This document shows, in pieces, positions 12,809 to 19,473 of a stretch of DNA of 22,129 nucleotides. Both the position numbers and the translations under genes were made by a program. Below the pieces are notes generated by a model that saw nothing but the letters and a program-made list of their open reading frames with translations, searched no databases and was not told the origin of the DNA. Numbering within the stretch: position 1 is the stretch's first letter; every line of letters starts with the position of its first letter. The stretch lies in assembly GCA_964362485.1 (NCBI GenBank), contig CAYIEX010000008.1, forward strand, positions 1 through 22,129, in the 5' to 3' direction. This stretch comes from CAMAVK01 sp964362485. Its GTDB lineage: Archaea; Nanobdellota; Nanobdellia; Woesearchaeales; GW2011-AR9.

Positions 12809-13369
12809 TTATTTTTTAGCAGCTGGTGCTTCAGGACTTTTGTCCCACGTGATATACACGATTGCGCCGATTACGAGGGCCATGAATAATATACTTGCAG
12901 CCCAATCTGCATTCCAGTACTGAAAGAGATAGACAATATATTTGAGCCAATCCATGGCATTGAGGAAAATTACCACTAGGGCGATGAATGAAATAATAAT
13001 GAATGCGGTTGTCCAGCCTTTATGTTGTTTAGCGAAATCAAATTCACCATCTTTGTAAAAGACGCCAACCATCATCAGAAAACATACCGAGATGATAAGG
13101 ATAAGAGCAACGTTGGCCATTATTGAACTGATTATATTAACTAATTGGATGGAAGCGATAACAAAAAATGAGATGGAGAATGCAACAATGGTATTGAGAT
13201 TTTTTCGTGTGACATCGATGTTATTTACTTTTTCTGTCCCTAAAATTCGCGTTTTTTCTAGAATGGCAAAAACAATTGTGAAAACAAGTAGGAAGGGGAG
13301 AATAACATCGTAAACTCCAATTTTCCCCATGAAGTCTATTACACCGCGGAAAATACTTTCTTCTACCAT
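12809..13369 (-). CDS. Multi-pass membrane protein, first of the paralogous set
   Basis: A 186-residue protein with about five hydrophobic segments. It begins MVEESIFRGVIDFMGKIGVY, then DVILPFLLVFTIVFAILEKT, the same first-helix pattern as the tandem duplicates (LPFLLVFTI.[FY]AIL.K), followed by RILGTEKVNNIDVTRKNLNT and VAFSISFFVIASIQLVNIIS. The middle loop KDGEFDFAKQHKGWT precedes helix four. The end is ILFMALVIGAIVYITWDKSP plus a short tail. It is probably the leading gene of the five-gene minus-strand run. A TATA box at 13411-13418 and an AGAGGA ribosome site before the ATG support the start. The function is unknown. Confidence 0.8.
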   Translation of the reverse strand: MVEESIFRGVIDFMGKIGVYDVILPFLLVFTIVFAILEKTRILGTEKVNNIDVTRKNLNTIVAFSISFFVIASIQLVNIISSIMANVALILIISVCFLMMVGVFYKDGEFDFAKQHKGWTTAFIIISFIALVVIFLNAMDWLKYIVYLFQYWNADWAASILFMALVIGAIVYITWDKSPEAPAAKK

Positions 13370-13410
13370 CCAAATTCCTCTTTTTTGTAGGATAGATTAA
13401 AAAATGTAAG

Positions 13411-13418
13411 TATATAAA
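13411..13418 (-). promoter_or_regulatory. TATA box of the membrane-protein operon
   Basis: The minus strand reads TTTATATA about 45 bases before the ATG at 13369. This leaves a leader of roughly 20 bases holding the AGAGGA ribosome site, so this message, unlike many here, is not leaderless. Confidence 0.5.
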
Positions 13419-13473
13419 TGTTTCTTCGAGTGGTGAGGATAAATTCGACCTGTTTTAATGTTTTGGTATAGGG

Positions 13474-13533
13474 GAGTCATAGGTGTAATCTTCATTTGAA
13501 TTTACATTGAATTTATGTTTTAGAATGACTCCA
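13474..13533. repeat. 8-base inverted repeat in the 13370-13627 intergenic region
   Basis: GGAGTCAT (13474-13481) and ATGACTCC (13526-13533) are perfect inverted copies 44 bases apart, between two divergent promoters. The spacer is AT-rich with two TTGAATTTA copies. It may be a regulatory site; nothing else, coding or RNA, is evident in this gap. Confidence 0.3.
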
Positions 13534-13579
13534 TTGTAACTTATCTATCACTTCTCCTTTGTCGAGGTGAAAACGGAGG

Positions 13580-13588
13580 CTTTAAATA
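13580..13588 (+). promoter_or_regulatory. TATA box of the surface-protein gene at 13628
   Basis: CTTTAAATA, about 44 bases before the GTG at 13628. Transcription would start near 13610 and include the GAGGTGG ribosome site. Confidence 0.5.
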
Positions 13589-13627
13589 GTAGTTTTATTT
13601 CAGATCGCTTATTAAGAGGTGGAATTC

Positions 13628-15046
13628 GTGCGTCGGTTTTTGAGTTGGACAATCCTGATTACTTTGATTCTATGTGCTCTTGCATTAGCACAGACAGATA
13701 TAACTATTACCCCCATTGAAAATGAAGTTGCTGTTGGTAAACAGGCAACATTTCGGTTAGTTATTGCTAATAATCTCAATGAAGCGCAGCAATATAGCAT
13801 ATTTTCTCTCCAAACTGGACAGGGTTGGCTTGTTGATCCAATTCCTTTGCGTGATAAAGTTGTGGAACTGCGCGCTGGCCAAAACTACACGACTACTGTT
13901 GGGGCGCGTTTGATTAAAGAAGTACCGCTTGGGATATATTACATTCCAATTGCTATTGAAGGAGATAAAGGTGACAAACATGAGGAGTCCCTCAAAGTAT
14001 ATGTTGGTCGTGATGATCTTGAAAATTATGCACCATCACTTAAAGTGACTGTTGATATGGATGAACATATTGACCCTAGACAACCACTCTCTATTAAATT
14101 ATTTCTTGAAAATAAAAATAAGTTGGATTTAACTTCACTTACGGTGCGAATGCACAGTGAACTTCCTGAATTTCAAAAAGAAGTAACGATCGATCTTGCG
14201 GGACTCACTAAAAAAACTGTTGAGTTTGCTGTTTTACCTCATCCATTCACTCAACCAAAGAATCATATCCTTACTTTTGAATTTGAGCATAAAGGCAAGG
14301 TTGCCAAAACATTGGAGCAACGAGTTGAAATTATTCCACTTTTGATCCCATTTAATGCGACGGTTTCATCCCAAACTGTCTTTTTACGTGAATATGGTAA
14401 TTTGGTTGTTACAAATTATGGGAATGTTATAAATGAGCAGGAAGTTAAATATCCTGTTACTGGCTTGCAATCATTACTGCGAGATAGAACTGTAGCTGTT
14501 AAAAAAGAAGATGGTCAGCGTTACCTGGTGTGGACTATGTCTCTTGCGCCAGGTGAAGCCAAGACTGTTTCCTATATAATTAACTACCGGTGGGTACTTT
14601 ACGTAGCGATCTTGCTTATCCTTTTGGCAATTTTTATTGTACTGGTTCAATCACCCGTTGTGATTTCGAAAAATGCTGTCACTCTTAAAAGTGATGAGGA
14701 AGGTGCTCTGAGTGAGCTTAAGATTACTCTTGATGTGACCAATAAAACCGATAAACCTATTCGTAATATTTCTATTGTGGATATTGTGCCTGGTATTGTT
14801 AATATTGAGCGAAGCCTGGATCTTGGAACTTTGCGACCCCATGAAATCAAACATACTCCTAGCGGCACCAAAGTGGTGTGGTCGATTGCGCAGTTGGATG
14901 CACATGAAGATCGTTTAATAACTTACAAGGTTCGTGCTAAATTAAATATTTTGGGCGGATTTGGCTTACCACGAGCGTATGTGGAATACACAAAAGGTAA
15001 AAACTGGCGCAGAAAAGCATATTCCAATCCTTTTCATTTGCGTTAA
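13628..15046 (+). CDS. Secreted/membrane-anchored surface protein with Ig-like domains
   Basis: A 472-residue protein. The start is GTG 13628, because GAGGTGG at 13616-13622 is a near-perfect ribosome site five bases upstream; the earlier GTG at 13619 lies inside that site. A signal peptide (RRFLSWTILITLILCALALA) ends near residue 20. Residues about 20-310 are beta-rich, with two or three Ig-like domains resembling the NEW3/CARDB kind (SIFSLQTGQGWLVDPIPL; ARLIKEVPLGIYYIPIAIEG). One membrane helix spans about 321-343 (WVLYVAILLILLAIFIVLVQ). About 130 residues follow it and resemble a DUF11-like domain (ITLDVTNKTDKPIRNISIVD). If the N-terminus is exported, this last domain is cytoplasmic, which is unusual. 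A cell-surface or envelope role is likely. Confidence 0.82.
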   Translation: MRRFLSWTILITLILCALALAQTDITITPIENEVAVGKQATFRLVIANNLNEAQQYSIFSLQTGQGWLVDPIPLRDKVVELRAGQNYTTTVGARLIKEVPLGIYYIPIAIEGDKGDKHEESLKVYVGRDDLENYAPSLKVTVDMDEHIDPRQPLSIKLFLENKNKLDLTSLTVRMHSELPEFQKEVTIDLAGLTKKTVEFAVLPHPFTQPKNHILTFEFEHKGKVAKTLEQRVEIIPLLIPFNATVSSQTVFLREYGNLVVTNYGNVINEQEVKYPVTGLQSLLRDRTVAVKKEDGQRYLVWTMSLAPGEAKTVSYIINYRWVLYVAILLILLAIFIVLVQSPVVISKNAVTLKSDEEGALSELKITLDVTNKTDKPIRNISIVDIVPGIVNIERSLDLGTLRPHEIKHTPSGTKVVWSIAQLDAHEDRLITYKVRAKLNILGGFGLPRAYVEYTKGKNWRRKAYSNPFHLR

Positions 15047-15141
15047 TTTTAGAAAAAATACTGACTCTATTACGTGAAAAATTATTTGTTTTTCATTGAC
15101 GGAAATAGCCTATTTGATCAGACTATTCCACCATAAAAACA

Positions 15142-15150
15142 TTTATATAT
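15142..15150 (+). promoter_or_regulatory. TATA box of sepF
   Basis: TTTATATAT lies about 65 bases before the ATG at 15212, leaving a leader of about 40 bases with the AGAGGG ribosome site. A second AT-rich stretch at 15183-15189 is closer to the ATG and less likely. Confidence 0.5.
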
Positions 15151-15211
15151 GAGGGACATATTCAAAAATCATTAAATCATTAACTTTAAAAGACGAAGAG
15201 AGGGTGTGAAA

Positions 15212-15619
15212 ATGAAAGATTTTTTTTTACAATTAAAAGAGAAACTGGTTGGTCCTGGTACTGATAACGAACCTGAAGGTCCTGATGATTTTGTAGAAGT
15301 AGCTTCTGCCTCTCAATCACGTGATGAAAAGACTCGTGTTGTAGTTAGGCCTTTTGTGATGGAAGATTTTGAGGATATCAAAGAAGTTCTTGATGTTCTT
15401 CGTGAAGGTTCAACCATTGCGCTCGTTAATATCAAGCCTCTTAAAGATAAGGATCTTGTTGAATTAAAAAGAGCAATTTCAAAGTTGAGAAAGACTTGTG
15501 AGGCAATTGATGGTGACATCGCTGGCTTTGGCGAGGATTATGTTGTTGCTGTTCCTTACTTTGCTCGCATCCACCGCGGCGGCTCGGCTCCAACCCCTAG
15601 TAATTCTCAAGTAGATTAA
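15212..15619 (+). CDS. sepF: Archaeal SepF, FtsZ membrane anchor
   Basis: A 135-residue SepF, which binds FtsZ and tethers the division ring to the membrane in archaea that divide with FtsZ. The N-terminal MKDFFLQLKEKLVG is the amphipathic membrane-targeting helix. An acidic linker follows (TDNEPEGPDDFVEVASASQ). The core from about residue 43 matches SepF: VVRPFVMEDFEDIKEVLDVL, REGSTIALVNIKPLKDKDLV, then DGDIAGFGEDYVVAVPYFAR. ATG 15212 is chosen over GTG 15206 because AGAGGG (15199-15204) is seven bases upstream. It lies between a surface-protein gene and the tRNA gene; an oligo-T terminator follows. Function is well supported by similarity to the family. Confidence 0.9.
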   Translation: MKDFFLQLKEKLVGPGTDNEPEGPDDFVEVASASQSRDEKTRVVVRPFVMEDFEDIKEVLDVLREGSTIALVNIKPLKDKDLVELKRAISKLRKTCEAIDGDIAGFGEDYVVAVPYFARIHRGGSAPTPSNSQVD

Positions 15620-15627
15620 TTGTTTAA

Positions 15628-15636
15628 TTTTTTTTT
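15628..15636 (+). terminator. Oligo-T terminator after sepF
   Basis: A run of nine T starts nine bases after the sepF stop, followed by more T-rich sequence to about 15665. This is the usual archaeal termination signal. Confidence 0.55.
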
Positions 15637-15675
15637 ATCTTATCTTTATTTGTTTGTTCTTTTTGACTCGTAAGG

Positions 15676-15684
15676 TTTATATAA
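15676..15684 (+). promoter_or_regulatory. TATA box upstream of the tRNA-Ser region
   Basis: TTTATATAA predicts a transcript start near 15705, nine bases before the partial tRNA 5' copy at 15714 and about 73 bases before the 5' end of the intact tRNA. A weaker candidate, TTTACATT preceded by GGAAA (near 15731-15742), would start transcription near 15765. Confidence 0.5.
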
Positions 15685-15713
15685 CAGATGATTTCAAGCA
15701 GAAATAGTGCTCT

Positions 15714-15791
15714 GCCGCAGTCGCATACTGGAAATTTACATTTCGGTCGCGACTGGGTAATATTGGGAAATAATGATGCCACAGTCGCATA
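15714..15791 (+). repeat. Direct repeat of the tRNA-Ser 5' end
   Basis: GCCGCAGTCGCATA (15714-15727) is repeated with one change as GCCACAGTCGCATA (15778-15791), the second copy being the acceptor strand and start of the D arm of the tRNA. Both are followed by a CTGG. GCGACTG at 15749-15755 is the exact complement of CAGTCGC in both copies (15718-15724 and 15782-15788), so two exclusive hairpins are possible. The repeat is a direct observation; its meaning is open. Confidence 0.6.
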
Positions 15792-15815
15792 ACCTGGTAT
15801 TGCGCAGGATTGCTA

Positions 15816-15856
15816 TCGACTACAAGTCTTTCGATTTGCTCGCAATATCCGCAGAG
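15816..15856 (+). other. tRNA-Ser intron 1 (41 bases), anticodon loop, position 37/38
   Basis: The cut sites fit a bulge-helix-bulge substrate of the archaeal splicing endonuclease. Exon bases TTGC (15810-15813) pair with GCAG (15851-15854) as the central four-base-pair helix (one T-G). The 5' bulge is TA/T and the 3' bulge AG/A, each cut after its second base. The inner helix is weak (C15817 opposite C15850), so this is a relaxed motif. Confidence 0.75.
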
Positions 15857-15886
15857 ATCCTGTCCCTCTGGGATTGCCGGTTCAAA

Positions 15887-15925
15887 TATTGTCGCCCGAC
15901 TAAGTGTTGAACGACAGTGGGAAAG
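15887..15925 (+). other. tRNA-Ser intron 2 (39 bases), T loop, position 59/60
   Basis: TTC (15881-15883) pairs with GAA (15921-15923), with an A-G mismatch completing the four-base central helix. The 3' bulge is AG/T, cut after 15925; the 5' bulge is AA/T, cut after 15886. Inside, ATTGTCG (15888-15894) pairs with CGACAGT (15912-15918), a strong inner helix with one T-G pair. Removal restores a perfect T stem. Confidence 0.72.
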
Positions 15926-15939
15926 TCCGGCCTGTGGCG

Positions 15940-15948
15940 TTTTTTTTT
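15940..15948 (+). terminator. Oligo-T terminator of the tRNA gene
   Basis: Nine T residues directly follow the discriminator base of the tRNA. Confidence 0.65.
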
Positions 15949-15977
15949 AAATCTTTTAAAATACATGAAAACATAAT

Positions 15978-15987
15978 CTATATAAAG
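15978..15987 (+). promoter_or_regulatory. TATA box of the TSP3-repeat surface gene
   Basis: CTATATAAAG, about 37 bases before the ATG at 16019, predicts transcription from near 16008. The short leader would carry the ribosome site AGGTGAT at 16009-16015. Confidence 0.55.
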
Positions 15988-16018
15988 TCTTGATTCTTTA
16001 TTTTGGTTAGGTGATTTG

Positions 16019-18169
16019 ATGAGAAAGGGACAGACAAGACTTACTAAGCAGCGAAACAGGCTGATTTTAAGGGTGATGTTTTCCTTACTTGTAGTTTCTT
16101 TAGGGGTAGTAGCTTTTTATCGATCCACTACAGATGATATCACTGGCGCGGCTGGTGCAGAAGTAGGAACACTTGATGTTGGCGACATTAATTCCGATGG
16201 TCGCTTTAATGTAAATGATGTTGATTGTTATAGTCTTGTTGTCTCAAATCCTAGTGCTACTTGTAAAAAAGCGCCTTTGTCTACTACTGATTTAAATTGT
16301 GATAGTCTATTAAATTCTAATGATCGTGATGTGGCTAATCGGATTTTTATTAATGATGGTGTAATCCCTATAGATTATGATGCAGATTCGAATGGGGCAC
16401 TCGATTGTAAAATCCAACCGCCGGTTTCCACGTATTTTGATATAACTGGTGATGGATATGTTTCTTCGGCGGATGCTGAGTGTTATGCTACCATTTTTAA
16501 TCTACTTCCAACAAACCGGTTATTGGATTCCTGTTTGAAAGTTCCGCCGCGGCGTCTTTCTTTTGTGTGTAGTGAAAATCCCACATTAGTTGATCTTCAA
16601 AACTATAATAACTTGGTGTCGAAGAGAACTCTTCCTGCGGGAGTAACTGCTCCGCCAAACTGTGTCAAACAAGATCTTGATAATGATGGTTTGAATTATC
16701 TTAATGATAATTGTCCTTCTCTTGCAAATCCTGATCAAAAAGATACTGATGGGGATTTCCGAGGAGATGTGTGTGATCCTAATGATGATAATGATATATA
16801 TCCTGATTTACAAGATAAATGTCCTCTTCTTGCTGGCGCTAGTCAGGATGATCGTGACGCTGATGGTGTAGGTGATGCGTGTGATAATTGTGTACTCTTT
16901 TCTAATGCGGATCAATTAGATTCTGATCGCAATGGTTTTGGAGATCAATGTGATGATAGTGATATGGATCAGGTTATGTATTATCATGACAATTGTCCTT
17001 CAATTGCTAATCAAAATCAAGTAGATCGTGATTTAGATGGTCTTGGTGATGTGTGTGATAAAGAGACAATTGTGGTTAATGAGGGACTAGCATCTCCTTC
17101 AGTTGATATTGTAGATAATGATCGTGATGGCATTGAGGACAGGAATGACAATTGTGTTGGTCTTGCCAACCCCGCTCAAGATGATGGGGATGGGGATGGT
17201 ACGGGAGATCTGTGTGATAAACAGTTGTCTAATCTTGCGGATGAAGATCATGATGGAATTTTGAATGCCGATGATAATTGTGATTATGTTCCTAATCCTG
17301 GTCGACCTGATAGTGATGGTGATGGAATAGGGGATGCGTGCGATCCCGAGACTGTCGTGAATGTTGGGTTTGGTGGCGGTGGAGGAAGCAGTGGCTCGGG
17401 CGGCGTAGATACATCTATTTGTGATGTGGAGGAGGCTGCCGGTATTACGGTTGGTAATCTCGAAAGTTCTTGTTATAAAGTTCTTAAAAGGGAGGGTCTC
17501 GCTGTGGATCCAGTTTCCGCTCTTTCAAGGTTGCAATGCTTTGGTGTGTATAATGGAATTCCTGTTGTGAAAGCAAATCGTGCTGATGGTAAATTGCAGG
17601 CGCAGATTGTCACATTATCTTCTGGTCAATCTAATCTGTATTCGGCATTGGCCGGGTTATGCACGGATGATAGTAAACCATTTTGTGAGGATGATGATCC
17701 TAGTCAATGTCCTGTCGAAGGTGATTGGACGTGGATTGCCGGTGTTCCTTTTCCTGCCAATTACCAAACTGTCAAGCGATGCCTAACAGAGAAGTTTACT
17801 GCTGATGGTGGGGATCATAGCAGTCTTACTCTAAAAGATGATTCTTGTTTAGTGGCTGAAGTTGAATCACCTTCGGCTTGTGACGGTGGTTATGCACTTG
17901 GTTCGATGCGCTGTTTTAATGGCGGGCGACAAGCTTGTTCGCCTGGATTTGTCTGGGATGAGTATCCTTGTGAAGGTGGCGAAACCTGTCAAGGTGAAGG
18001 GGACTGTGTTGTTCAAAATGAGTATGATGTTACCGGTGATGGTTGCGTGAATGTGGATGATTTGGTTCAAGTAGAGTCAATTATTCGTGAGGAAGGAATT
18101 GTGAATGCAGCTTTGCACTTGAAGAGAATTCAGGCTGTCTGGCACGAGGGGTGTAACGATGGCAATTAA
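16019..18169 (+). CDS. Membrane-anchored calcium-binding surface protein (thrombospondin type 3 repeats, dockerin-like ends)
   Basis: A 716-residue protein. ATG 16019 follows a strong ribosome site (AGGTGAT). A basic N-terminus precedes a membrane helix at about 18-37 (LILRVMFSLLVVSLGVVAF), an anchor or uncleaved signal. Dockerin-like calcium loops appear early (DVGDINSDGRFNVNDVDCYS; DITGDGYVSSADAECYA). Residues about 220-445 are thrombospondin type 3 repeats with units such as DNCPSLANPDQKDTDGD and DRDADGVGDACDNC, rich in Asp and paired Cys. A glycine-serine linker follows (GFGGGGGSSGSGG), then a cysteine-rich C-terminal region and a final single dockerin-like loop (DVTGDGCVNVDDLVQVES). TSP3 repeats wrap calcium and give stiff, extended rods. 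It is co-transcribed with the next gene, which overlaps it by 11 bases. Likely role: calcium-stiffened cell-surface stalk or scaffold. Confidence 0.87.
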   Translation: MRKGQTRLTKQRNRLILRVMFSLLVVSLGVVAFYRSTTDDITGAAGAEVGTLDVGDINSDGRFNVNDVDCYSLVVSNPSATCKKAPLSTTDLNCDSLLNSNDRDVANRIFINDGVIPIDYDADSNGALDCKIQPPVSTYFDITGDGYVSSADAECYATIFNLLPTNRLLDSCLKVPPRRLSFVCSENPTLVDLQNYNNLVSKRTLPAGVTAPPNCVKQDLDNDGLNYLNDNCPSLANPDQKDTDGDFRGDVCDPNDDNDIYPDLQDKCPLLAGASQDDRDADGVGDACDNCVLFSNADQLDSDRNGFGDQCDDSDMDQVMYYHDNCPSIANQNQVDRDLDGLGDVCDKETIVVNEGLASPSVDIVDNDRDGIEDRNDNCVGLANPAQDDGDGDGTGDLCDKQLSNLADEDHDGILNADDNCDYVPNPGRPDSDGDGIGDACDPETVVNVGFGGGGGSSGSGGVDTSICDVEEAAGITVGNLESSCYKVLKREGLAVDPVSALSRLQCFGVYNGIPVVKANRADGKLQAQIVTLSSGQSNLYSALAGLCTDDSKPFCEDDDPSQCPVEGDWTWIAGVPFPANYQTVKRCLTEKFTADGGDHSSLTLKDDSCLVAEVESPSACDGGYALGSMRCFNGGRQACSPGFVWDEYPCEGGETCQGEGDCVVQNEYDVTGDGCVNVDDLVQVESIIREEGIVNAALHLKRIQAVWHEGCNDGN
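16679..17353 (+). repeat. Coding tandem array of thrombospondin type 3 units
   Basis: Within the surface gene about six degenerate units encode D-x-D-x-DG-x-x-D-x-x-DNC-P...NP-x-Q-x-D, with GATAATTGT or GACAATTGT recurring at most DNC positions. Units differ in length and third bases, so the array is old rather than freshly expanded. Confidence 0.7.
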
Positions 18170-19382
18170 TCCTCCTGCAACACCAACTCCGGCAAGACCA
18201 GTTGCAGCTCCTGCTCGTACTATACCAAGGATTCAAAACACACCACAAGGCGTCGTAATGAATAATAATTCTGATGATCCAAGTCCAGGTGGCTCGAAGA
18301 AAAAAATTATTGTTATTTCTATGGTGCTTATTGTTCTCATTGTTATTGCTGTATTGCTTCTTGGTGTTGTCAATAAGCCGTTTGCTGGTCTTGCTGTCAG
18401 TGTTGGCGGTGAGGATTTTGAAGTTGCAGCGGGGGAAGCGGTGCTTGCTGGATTACGTGATAGTGAAGGTTCTTTTGTTGAAGAACTGGTGAGGGGCCAG
18501 GAGTATGATGTAGAAGTTTTTGTGGGGGTTGATGAGTTAGACTCTTTTATTTTTGCAGTGACGACACCTGCTGGTGTAAGTATTGAACCGCAGGGCAATG
18601 CTTTTACGGCGAGTGGTTTTGATATTCATGAGGCTTTTATTGATGGCAAATACTATGTGTATGGTATTGCTTCACCAGCTGTTGCTTTGGATGGCGGTCG
18701 ATTGGGTACGTTGCATCTAAGGTCGGGTATGGATGTTGTTGAGGGGGAGATCGGGCTTGAGTTTTCGGCTCTTGACGATGCGGAAGAGCATCTCGTTTCA
18801 CGTAGTTCTGGTTTGGAAATTGGTGATGTTGTTGAGGTGGAGTTACCTGTAGATGAACCCCGGGATGTGGAAGAACCTCAGGATGTGGAAGAACCTGTGG
18901 ATGAATTGGAAAATGTTGTTGTTGACAATGCTGTTCTTTGCGATCAGCCTTGTGATGTTGAAGGACGACAATGTTTAGGAAGGTCGAGTACGCAGTTATG
19001 TCGTGATAGCTGTGTTGTTCCGCAAGAGGGTGGGTTGTGTAGTATGGGCACTGCTTGTGATCCATCTACTGTTACCTGTCAAGCTGATGGTGATAATGAT
19101 TTGATATTTGATTATGAGGATAATTGTCCGCGTGATTTCAATCCAGAGCAGAATTTGGTTTGTGATGTCGAAGAAGGTGTTGTGATGAAGGCAGATCTCG
19201 ATGCGGACAATCGAGTTACTCTTGATGATGCTATTTTGCTTGCGCGGTCGGTGCTTGGAATTATTGATGAAGAATTTACCCTTGCGCAAGCGGATGTTAC
19301 AGGAGATGGAACAGTCAATTTAGATGATGCAATTCGCATTGCACAGTATACCTTGGGTATTGTTGATCAGTTAGAAGGATAG
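18159..19382 (+). CDS. Membrane protein with external cohesin-like domain and C-terminal dockerin
   Basis: A 407-residue protein starting inside the end of the previous gene, with GAGGGGTG just upstream. Residues 1-47 are a cytoplasmic Pro/Ala-rich tail and about 49-71 a membrane helix (KIIVISMVLIVLIVIAVLLLG). Residues about 78-230 form a beta-rich domain with cohesin-like spacing (FEVAAGE; YDVEVFVGVDELDSFIFAVT; GGRLGTLHLRS; IGLEFSALDD). An acidic repeat linker follows (DEPRDVEEPQDVEEPVDE), then a cysteine-rich part with a TSP3-like unit (DGDNDLIFDYEDNCPRDFNP). The last 65 residues are a type I dockerin with two calcium loops (DLDADNRVTLDDAILLARSV; DVTGDGTVNLDDAIRIAQYT). Having both partner domains in one chain suggests head-to-tail assembly on the surface. 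The dockerin call is firm; the cohesin call is moderate. Confidence 0.85.
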   Translation: MAINPPATPTPARPVAAPARTIPRIQNTPQGVVMNNNSDDPSPGGSKKKIIVISMVLIVLIVIAVLLLGVVNKPFAGLAVSVGGEDFEVAAGEAVLAGLRDSEGSFVEELVRGQEYDVEVFVGVDELDSFIFAVTTPAGVSIEPQGNAFTASGFDIHEAFIDGKYYVYGIASPAVALDGGRLGTLHLRSGMDVVEGEIGLEFSALDDAEEHLVSRSSGLEIGDVVEVELPVDEPRDVEEPQDVEEPVDELENVVVDNAVLCDQPCDVEGRQCLGRSSTQLCRDSCVVPQEGGLCSMGTACDPSTVTCQADGDNDLIFDYEDNCPRDFNPEQNLVCDVEEGVVMKADLDADNRVTLDDAILLARSVLGIIDEEFTLAQADVTGDGTVNLDDAIRIAQYTLGIVDQLEG

Positions 19383-19473
19383 TTATGCCGGAGTCTCTAA
19401 ACTGTGATTACACGAAAGTCTCAGGTTGATAAACCCCGTATTGATATAACGGATTCGAAAGAAGGTGCGACCA

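Larger units (their letters stand above)
15778..15939 (+). tRNA. tRNA-Ser(GCT) interrupted by two introns
   Basis: Removing 15816-15856 and 15887-15925 leaves an 82-base type II tRNA. The acceptor stem GCCACAG (15778-15784) pairs perfectly with CTGTGGC (15932-15938), and base 73 is G (15939), the serine discriminator. The D stem is GCA/TGC around AACCTGGTA. The anticodon stem CAGGA (15805-15809) pairs with TCCTG (15858-15862), giving the loop TTGCTAA with anticodon GCT (15812-15814). The long variable arm is TCCC-TCT-GGGA (15863-15873). The T stem GCCGG (15876-15880) pairs with CCGGC (15927-15931), with the loop TTCAAAT made from 15881-15886 plus 15926. CCA is not encoded. A nine-T terminator follows. 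The long variable arm, G73 and the anticodon agree on serine. Confidence 0.88.

Noticed and set aside
15728..15791. A third tRNA intron explaining the duplicated 5' end
   Set aside because: A bulge-helix-bulge at a direct repeat would need a self-complementary 4-mer in GCCGCAGTCGCATA; none exists, and the immediate flanks do not pair either. The second copy alone already gives perfect pairing with the 3' acceptor strand.
16679..17353. A recently expanded DNA tandem repeat
   Set aside because: The units are conserved at protein level only; lengths and silent positions vary, as in old TSP3 arrays.
18233..18598. 121-residue Ser/Thr-rich minus-strand frame
   Set aside because: It is an antisense reading of the membrane helix and cohesin-like domain coding region, with biased composition expected from that.
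19385..19429. A 14-codon frame (MPESLNCDYTKVSG) in the 91-base gap after the cohesin/dockerin gene
   Set aside because: It has an acceptable ribosome site inside the previous gene's end but is very short, with no domain or composition signal to support it.
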